NCBI GenBank assembly: GCA_002448235.1
Contig: DIXF01000008.1
Coordinates: forward strand, 124,001 to 188,000
Reading direction: 5' to 3'
DNA: 64,000 bases
Source: Syntrophaceae bacterium UBA6087
GTDB lineage: Bacteria > Desulfobacterota > Desulfomonilia > UBA1062
Shown here: positions 58,839-64,000 of the stretch, one piece after another
Numbering within the stretch: the stretch's first letter is position 1
Layout of the letters: each line of letters begins with the position of its first letter
Made by a program: the position numbers and the translations under genes
The notes under the pieces: generated by a model
The model's database searches: none
Seen by the model: the letters and a program-made list of their open reading frames with translations, nothing else
Told to the model about the DNA's origin: nothing

Positions 58839-61091
58839 GTGTGGTTCAAATGGGTTCCCTGGAAGTTTATGGTAAGCCGCCTGGCACGGTCGGGAGGCTT
58901 CATCGACCCGGTCAAGATACTCTTCAAGATCGAGGCGTTCTCCCAGCCCATGGATATTCAGAAGCCTCTGGAGATGCTCAGGTCGGGGATGGCCTTTCAT
59001 GCACGGGGCATCCTGAACACGAGCGCAATCCAGCATAACCTCGACTGGATATGGCCTTACTGGGTTGAGCGGCAGTATAATCCGTTCGACATATCCTTTG
59101 TCCCCCGCTCTTTTCTGCTGACCCACATCAATCTCACACAAAGGAACTGGACGGCGATAGGCCTTCCTGATTGCAACAGCTTCTGTATCGTGGATCCCAA
59201 AGGTCTGCTCACCCCTTTCTGGGACAGCTGGTCCATCGACGCGTGGATAGTCTGCAAAGATGGAAAGGGTCTCTTCCCGTCCCGTGTCCGTAACTCGGAC
59301 CAGCGGCTCGATCTCAAGGAAGGACTAGCCGTCGAGACCCACAGCCGCGTCCTGGGAATGGACCTCAAAGCCCGTCATGAGGTACAGCGTGCCGGGGACG
59401 TTCCCGCCTGTGTGACGGACCTGACGGCAAAGAGCAGCAGAGAGGCATGGCTGGCCGTATCCATACGGCCGTACAATCCTGAGGGGGTGAGTTTCGTCAC
59501 CACCATATCCCGGGAATCCGATCCCTCGGTATGGAAGATCGACGGGCACAAAGAGGTGCACTTCGACCCGGCACCTTCGTATCACCGGTTTTCCTATTAC
59601 CGTCACGGCGATGTACACACGCGTCTCTTCGAAGACCAGAATGAGACGGAAGTCACCTGCAATGTGGGGATGGCAAGTGCTGCAGCCATGTATCCTTTGG
59701 GCAGGGATACGGAAAAACATGTACGGATAACGGTGCCTCTGGTTTCCGGACATGCCGCAAAAAAATCCTGCTCTTCGCCGGTGAGCTGGGAGGATGCGCT
59801 CCGGAGATGTGCTTCATTCAATTTGCCGGAAAAGAGGTTTCAGGAACTCACGGAAGGGTCAATCCGCGCCCTTGTCCTGCTCAGCCCCGACGGCGTTGTG
59901 TATCCGGGCCCGTACACCTACAAGCGGTTCTGGTTCAGGGATGCCGCCTTCATTCTCAATGCATTGCTTTGTCTGGGCCTGTTCGAGAGGGTGGAAAAGA
60001 TCCTCGACACCTACCCCGGCCGGCAGATCCCGAATGGGTTCTACCTCTCGCAGGAGGGCGAATGGGATTCCAACGGTGAAGCGCTCTGGATCATCAGGCG
60101 ATACTGCGAGCTCACGGGAATGCCACCGAAATCTTCATGGCGCAGATCGATACTCAAAGGTGCGCGTTGGATATTGAACAAACGCCTCCCGCCGGATTCC
60201 GGGGAGCTCCATGCCGGGCTGTTCCCTCCGGGTTTCAGCGCAGAGCATCTGGGGCCGAACGATTACTACTACTGGGACGATTTCTGGGGCGTGGCAGGAC
60301 TCCGTGCCGCGGCTGATCTCCTCGAAGCGTACGAAGATTTCAGAAGGGCCGACAAGCTCCGTGACGAATCAAACCTTTTTCTCAAGGCCGTGGAGCAGAG
60401 TCTTTCGCGGGTAGCCGATCGCCTGGGGCGGCCCGGCATGCCCGCCTCTCCCTATCGCCGCCTGGACTCAGGCGCGATCGGCTCGCTTGTATCCGGCTAT
60501 CCGCTCCAGATATTCCCGCAGAAGGATCGCAGGCTCATGGACACCCTTGATTTTCTCCTCGACGGGTGTCTTGTCAACGACGGGTTTTTCCTCGACATCA
60601 TCCATTCCGGGATCAATCCCTATCTCACGCTTCATCTGGCTCAAGCCCTCATGCGGGCCGGTCGTGAAGGCTGCCTCGACCTGTACCGCACCGTTGCCGA
60701 TCTGGCTTCGCCCACGGGGAGGTGGCCTGAGGCAATACACCCGCGCACCCTGGGCGGGTGCATGGGAGACGGCGATCATGTGTGGGCCGCTGCGGAGTGG
60801 ATACTCATGGTCCGTAACAGCTTTATCCGCGAGGAAGGCAATAAGATCGTCCTGGGCTCAGGCATTTTTCCTTCATGGTGCCGCAAGAACGATGTGATCT
60901 CTTTCGGCCCTGCACCCACTCCCTTCGGAGAAATGTCGGTAAGGGTGGAACCGAAAATCCAGGGCCTCCAGGTGAGTTGGGAGGGGGCGTGGCGAACATG
61001 CCCGCCTGCGCTGGAAGTATCGGTCCCGGGATTCGATTCCCTTGTGCCCGGCCCTGAAGAAACTTCGGTCATGCTCTCCTGGAAAGGATAG
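58839..61091 (+). CDS. Six-hairpin glycosidase-like protein (amylo-1,6-glucosidase/GH15-type)
   Basis: A 750-residue protein. The GTG at 58839, 12 bases after AGGAGG, is the likely start; the frame opens at TTG 58815. The N-terminal half is beta-rich and the C-terminal half (about 330-700) is the alpha-helical barrel of six-hairpin glycosidases, with YKRFWFRDAAFILNALL and WDDFWGVAGLRAA. These motifs occur in glycogen-debranching and trehalase-like enzymes. The substrate is unknown. There is no signal peptide, so it is probably cytoplasmic. It ends two bases before the glycosyltransferase gene. Confidence 0.8.
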   Translation: MWFKWVPWKFMVSRLARSGGFIDPVKILFKIEAFSQPMDIQKPLEMLRSGMAFHARGILNTSAIQHNLDWIWPYWVERQYNPFDISFVPRSFLLTHINLTQRNWTAIGLPDCNSFCIVDPKGLLTPFWDSWSIDAWIVCKDGKGLFPSRVRNSDQRLDLKEGLAVETHSRVLGMDLKARHEVQRAGDVPACVTDLTAKSSREAWLAVSIRPYNPEGVSFVTTISRESDPSVWKIDGHKEVHFDPAPSYHRFSYYRHGDVHTRLFEDQNETEVTCNVGMASAAAMYPLGRDTEKHVRITVPLVSGHAAKKSCSSPVSWEDALRRCASFNLPEKRFQELTEGSIRALVLLSPDGVVYPGPYTYKRFWFRDAAFILNALLCLGLFERVEKILDTYPGRQIPNGFYLSQEGEWDSNGEALWIIRRYCELTGMPPKSSWRRSILKGARWILNKRLPPDSGELHAGLFPPGFSAEHLGPNDYYYWDDFWGVAGLRAAADLLEAYEDFRRADKLRDESNLFLKAVEQSLSRVADRLGRPGMPASPYRRLDSGAIGSLVSGYPLQIFPQKDRRLMDTLDFLLDGCLVNDGFFLDIIHSGINPYLTLHLAQALMRAGREGCLDLYRTVADLASPTGRWPEAIHPRTLGGCMGDGDHVWAAAEWILMVRNSFIREEGNKIVLGSGIFPSWCRKNDVISFGPAPTPFGEMSVRVEPKIQGLQVSWEGAWRTCPPALEVSVPGFDSLVPGPEETSVMLSWKG

Positions 61092-61093
61092 GA

Positions 61094-63151
61094 ATGAACA
61101 TCCTGATGTTCACGAACACATACCTGCCCCACGTCGGCGGTGTCGCAAGGAGCGTGCATAGTTTTATCGAAGCTCTCAGGAATAAAGGGCATCGGGCCAG
61201 GGTAGTGGCCCCCTGCTTCAACGGAACTCCTCTGAAAGAGCCCGATGTCTTCAGAATTCCTGCCATAAGGAACTTCAACGGTTCCGGGTTCTCTACGCCT
61301 CTTTTTGCCCCGGGTACAGTTTCAGAAGCGGTTGAGGATTTCAGGCCGGACATCATCCATTCCCACCATCCTTTTCTTCTGGGCAATACTGCACTGAGAT
61401 ATGCATCCTTCTTCCGCATACCCATCGTGTTTACCCACCATACCCTGTATGAGCGCTATACCCACTATATACCGGGCGACTCCCTTCTGCTGAGGCGGTT
61501 TGTCGTGAGCCTTGCCGTGCGCTACTGCAATGCATGCGATGCGGTCGTTGCCCCGAGCACGTCGCTGGCCTCCATGATAACCGATCGCGGGGTACGTACG
61601 CCGATAAAGGTCATTCCCACCGGCGTGAACCGGCAATGCTTTTCGCAGCAGGAGGCAGCCCTGTTGAAAAAGAGGCTGGCAATCCCTTCGGATGCATTTG
61701 TGATCGGCCACGTCGGAAGACTTGCAAAGGAGAAGAACCTTGAATTTCTGGCCCTTGCTCTGTCCCGCTACCTGCGTGCAAATCGGGACGATCACGTCAT
61801 AATCGCAGGGGCAGGCCCCATGGAAGAATATGTGAGAGAACTCTTCGCACACCATGGACTCAACAAGCGGCTCCACATGCTGGGAATCCTGGACGGGGTA
61901 GAACTGCCTTTCGTATACCGGGCCATGGATGTATTCGCCTTTTCTTCCCAGAGCGAGACACAGGGTCTTGTCATCACCGAGGCGTTTGCCTCCGGTGTAC
62001 CTGTAGTTGCCCTGGACGGACCGGGGGTGAGGGATGTGGTGAAGGACGGGATAAACGGAAGGCTCATAAGGGGCAGCGATCTCGGTGCTTTCATCACCGC
62101 TCTGGAGTGGATGAAATCACTGGGAGAAGATGGGAAGAAGAAGATAGAAGCGGCCGTGTTCGATACGGCTGCCGAATTCGATATGGGAAGAAGCGCTGAA
62201 AAGCTCCTTTCTCTGTATGGCTCCCTCGTGAATCATTCCTCAAAGACCGCCTCCCAGGCGACCTCGTACAGGAATATGCTCGCTACCCACGGCCGCATCA
62301 TGGGGAACACACTGACCTCAGTGGTTCAAGCCGTTACGCCCATATCGCGGGAGATATACTCGTGCAGCGACAACCTGCCGCAAGATACGGAGATCCAGAC
62401 TCTTCTGGCCCGGCACTCCGGCATAGGGGCGTGCATTACCGGGTATTTCATATCGATTTACATAAGAATGCAGAAAGTCTCCTGGCACAAACATCAGGAA
62501 GGACTCGAGTATCTGAAAAAGCAGCTTCAAAAAGAGGAACCCGTGCTGGTGTCGTTCTGGCACGGCAAGTATCTGCCGCTCTTCGCCCTTCTCGAAGGGC
62601 TGCATGGATGCATCTTTGCCAGCTGTTCTTTCAGGGGAGAGGTTGTCGCCGAGATCTGCAGGAGATTCGGCTACGAATGCATCCTCATCCCCGAGCATGC
62701 CCGGACCAGGGCAGTCGATATCATGGCCAGATCCATCCTTCATTACGGCGTAGGCGCAGTGGCAGCCGACGGACCACGGGGACCTTATCGCGTATTCAAG
62801 CGGGGATCCGTGCAGCTTTCCTCCGAACTGGGGATGACCGTCATTCCGATGTCGGTTGCAACCTTTCCGAAAATCGTTTCACGGAGACGCTGGGACCGGT
62901 ATGAAGCACCCCTGCCCTTCGGACATGTCTATCTCATGATCGGGAGCGGCATACCGGTGCCTGTGGGATTGAAATCCCATGAGATCGATTCATGGTCGCG
63001 CAAGCTTAAAGCCGCGTTGGATGACGTGGATGAGAAAGCTGAGGAAGGGTTGCGTTCAAAAGTACTTCAGACCAAGAGGATAACTCATGGCAAAAAATTA
63101 TTACGAGATATTGGGCGTTCCAAAGAGCGCTTCCGGGAAGGATATCCGTGA
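61094..63151 (+). CDS. Fusion of a GT4 glycosyltransferase and a DUF374 acyltransferase-like domain
   Basis: A 685-residue two-domain protein. Residues 1-380 are a GT-B glycosyltransferase of family 4: MNILMFTNTYLPHVGGVARS opens it, GHVGRLAKEKNLEFL is the donor-site loop, and ETQGLVITEAFASGVPVV holds the EX7E motif. Residues about 440-660 are a DUF374 (lysophospholipid acyltransferase-like) domain, with FWHGKYLPL and AADGPRGPYRVFKRG. Fusion of a sugar transfer and a lipid acyl transfer domain suggests one glycolipid pathway. The 3' end overlaps dnaJ by 65 bases. Confidence 0.87.
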   Translation: MNILMFTNTYLPHVGGVARSVHSFIEALRNKGHRARVVAPCFNGTPLKEPDVFRIPAIRNFNGSGFSTPLFAPGTVSEAVEDFRPDIIHSHHPFLLGNTALRYASFFRIPIVFTHHTLYERYTHYIPGDSLLLRRFVVSLAVRYCNACDAVVAPSTSLASMITDRGVRTPIKVIPTGVNRQCFSQQEAALLKKRLAIPSDAFVIGHVGRLAKEKNLEFLALALSRYLRANRDDHVIIAGAGPMEEYVRELFAHHGLNKRLHMLGILDGVELPFVYRAMDVFAFSSQSETQGLVITEAFASGVPVVALDGPGVRDVVKDGINGRLIRGSDLGAFITALEWMKSLGEDGKKKIEAAVFDTAAEFDMGRSAEKLLSLYGSLVNHSSKTASQATSYRNMLATHGRIMGNTLTSVVQAVTPISREIYSCSDNLPQDTEIQTLLARHSGIGACITGYFISIYIRMQKVSWHKHQEGLEYLKKQLQKEEPVLVSFWHGKYLPLFALLEGLHGCIFASCSFRGEVVAEICRRFGYECILIPEHARTRAVDIMARSILHYGVGAVAADGPRGPYRVFKRGSVQLSSELGMTVIPMSVATFPKIVSRRRWDRYEAPLPFGHVYLMIGSGIPVPVGLKSHEIDSWSRKLKAALDDVDEKAEEGLRSKVLQTKRITHGKKLLRDIGRSKERFREGYP

Positions 63152-64000
63152 GGCATACCGAAAGCTTTCCAGAAAGTGGCACCCGGACGTGAACCCAGGG
63201 AATAAACAGGCTGAAGAAAGGTTCAAGGAAATAAGCAATGCCTATGAAGTATTGAGCAACGACGAAAAGCGCAAGCTTTATGATGAGTTCGGAGAAGAGG
63301 GATTGAGCTATGGGTTCGACCCTGAAGGAGCACGGCAGTATCAGGAGTGGTCTGACCGTCAAGAACGCGGTGGAAGGGGCGGCAGCGGGGAGTTCGGAAG
63401 GTATCACAGTTTTGAGGATCTCTTTGGAGAGGCCTTCGATTTCGGCGTTGAGCGCGGAGGTCATGCTGCTCGCCGGACGTTTCGCGGAAGCGATATCGAA
63501 TCGGGCATCACCATCGATTTCATCTCCGCCCTGAAAGGGACCAAGACGGAGATCTCAATGAACAAGGCAAAACCTTGCCCGACTTGCAGAGGTACAGGGG
63601 TCGACCCGAACTCCGGGCTTTCGGTCTGCTCGGTATGCGGCGGCGGCCGCCGCATCAACGTTGCGAGAGGTCCCATGGAATTCACGAGAACATGTCCGGG
63701 ATGCAACGGGACCGGCCGGGTCGGAAAGGAGTGCCCCGCCTGTCAGGGAAACGGCGTCGTCAAAGGATTGGAAAGGATCAACGTCGTGATCCCTCCGGGC
63801 GTAAAAGACGGCTTCAAGCTTAAGCTTTCAGGGAAAGGAGAGCCTGGCGGGCCCAGGGGAAAGCCGGGAGATCTGTACCTCACCGTTCATGTGGCAGAGC
63901 ACCCGCTGCTGAAGCGTGACAACGACGACCTTACCATGGAGGTGCCGATCACGGTCGGCGAGGCCATTGAAGGCCGGACTATCACCGTGCCCACTCCCGA
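63087..64000 (+). CDS. dnaJ: DnaJ chaperone, N-terminal part (runs off the window)
   Basis: The first 304 residues are present. The ATG at 63087 has GAGG eight bases upstream and lies inside the preceding gene. The J-domain (residues 1-70) has the essential HPD in KWHPDVNPG. The glycine-rich linker follows. The zinc-binding region has four CxxCxGxG-like units: CPTCRGTG, CSVCGGG (altered), CPGCNGTG and CPACQGNG. It should stimulate DnaK ATPase. The second unit has a GR in place of the usual xG end. Confidence 0.9.
   Translation, partial: MAKNYYEILGVPKSASGKDIREAYRKLSRKWHPDVNPGNKQAEERFKEISNAYEVLSNDEKRKLYDEFGEEGLSYGFDPEGARQYQEWSDRQERGGRGGSGEFGRYHSFEDLFGEAFDFGVERGGHAARRTFRGSDIESGITIDFISALKGTKTEISMNKAKPCPTCRGTGVDPNSGLSVCSVCGGGRRINVARGPMEFTRTCPGCNGTGRVGKECPACQGNGVVKGLERINVVIPPGVKDGFKLKLSGKGEPGGPRGKPGDLYLTVHVAEHPLLKRDNDDLTMEVPITVGEAIEGRTITVPTP

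Overview
The window is an ordinary chromosomal stretch of a Gram-negative bacterium. It is densely coding, and most genes between 0.6 and 39 kb lie on the minus strand. I see no tRNA, rRNA, insertion sequence, prophage or CRISPR array. The mix suggests a deltaproteobacterium (Desulfobacterota). It includes an archaeal-type split glutamate synthase with ferredoxin domains, a FadN/FadA beta-oxidation pair, a sigma-54 (NifA-like) activator, an HAE3-type RND exporter, B12-binding radical SAM, HD-GYP and PilZ proteins, and DUF3857/transglutaminase proteins. That placement is inference; no marker gene for precise taxonomy is present.

Layout. 0-2.8 kb: a truncated FAD oxidoreductase, a DnaG-like protein with a damaged Toprim site, and a PlsC-type acyltransferase. 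3-6.7 kb: a fadN-fadA operon with a recognisable promoter and operator. 7-9.9 kb (plus strand): a SAM methyltransferase, a RluA-family pseudouridine synthase and an HD-GYP protein. 10-17.8 kb: a radical SAM protein, an M23 peptidase, a PilZ protein and a 1308-residue duplicated DUF3857/transglutaminase protein. 18-37.2 kb: a long minus-strand run in which glutamine is the common substrate: split glutamate synthase, carA, a giant GlmS-like protein, a beta-helix protein, glmM, a NagB homologue, carB and pyrG. 37.6-44.6 kb: a NifA-like sigma-54 activator, divergent from amtB-glnB-glnD-hisF. Sigma-54 promoters can be read upstream of both the glt operon and amtB, and related palindromes lie near both.

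44.7-64 kb: an RND/MMPL exporter, an RCC1-repeat exported protein, a lone receiver domain, a four-gene MacAB-like ABC export operon, a class II aaRS/asparagine synthetase-like protein, purF, a small two-helix membrane protein, a MarC protein, a six-hairpin glycosidase, a glycosyltransferase-DUF374 fusion and the start of dnaJ.

The most coherent biology is nitrogen assimilation. Ammonium uptake (AmtB), PII sensing (GlnB/GlnD), a sigma-54 activator and a series of glutamine-using biosynthetic enzymes are collected in about 25 kb. Within it sits an unusual amino-sugar cassette in which the synthase, the deaminase homologue and the beta-helix protein each depart from the textbook enzyme. This is the best candidate for undescribed biology here.
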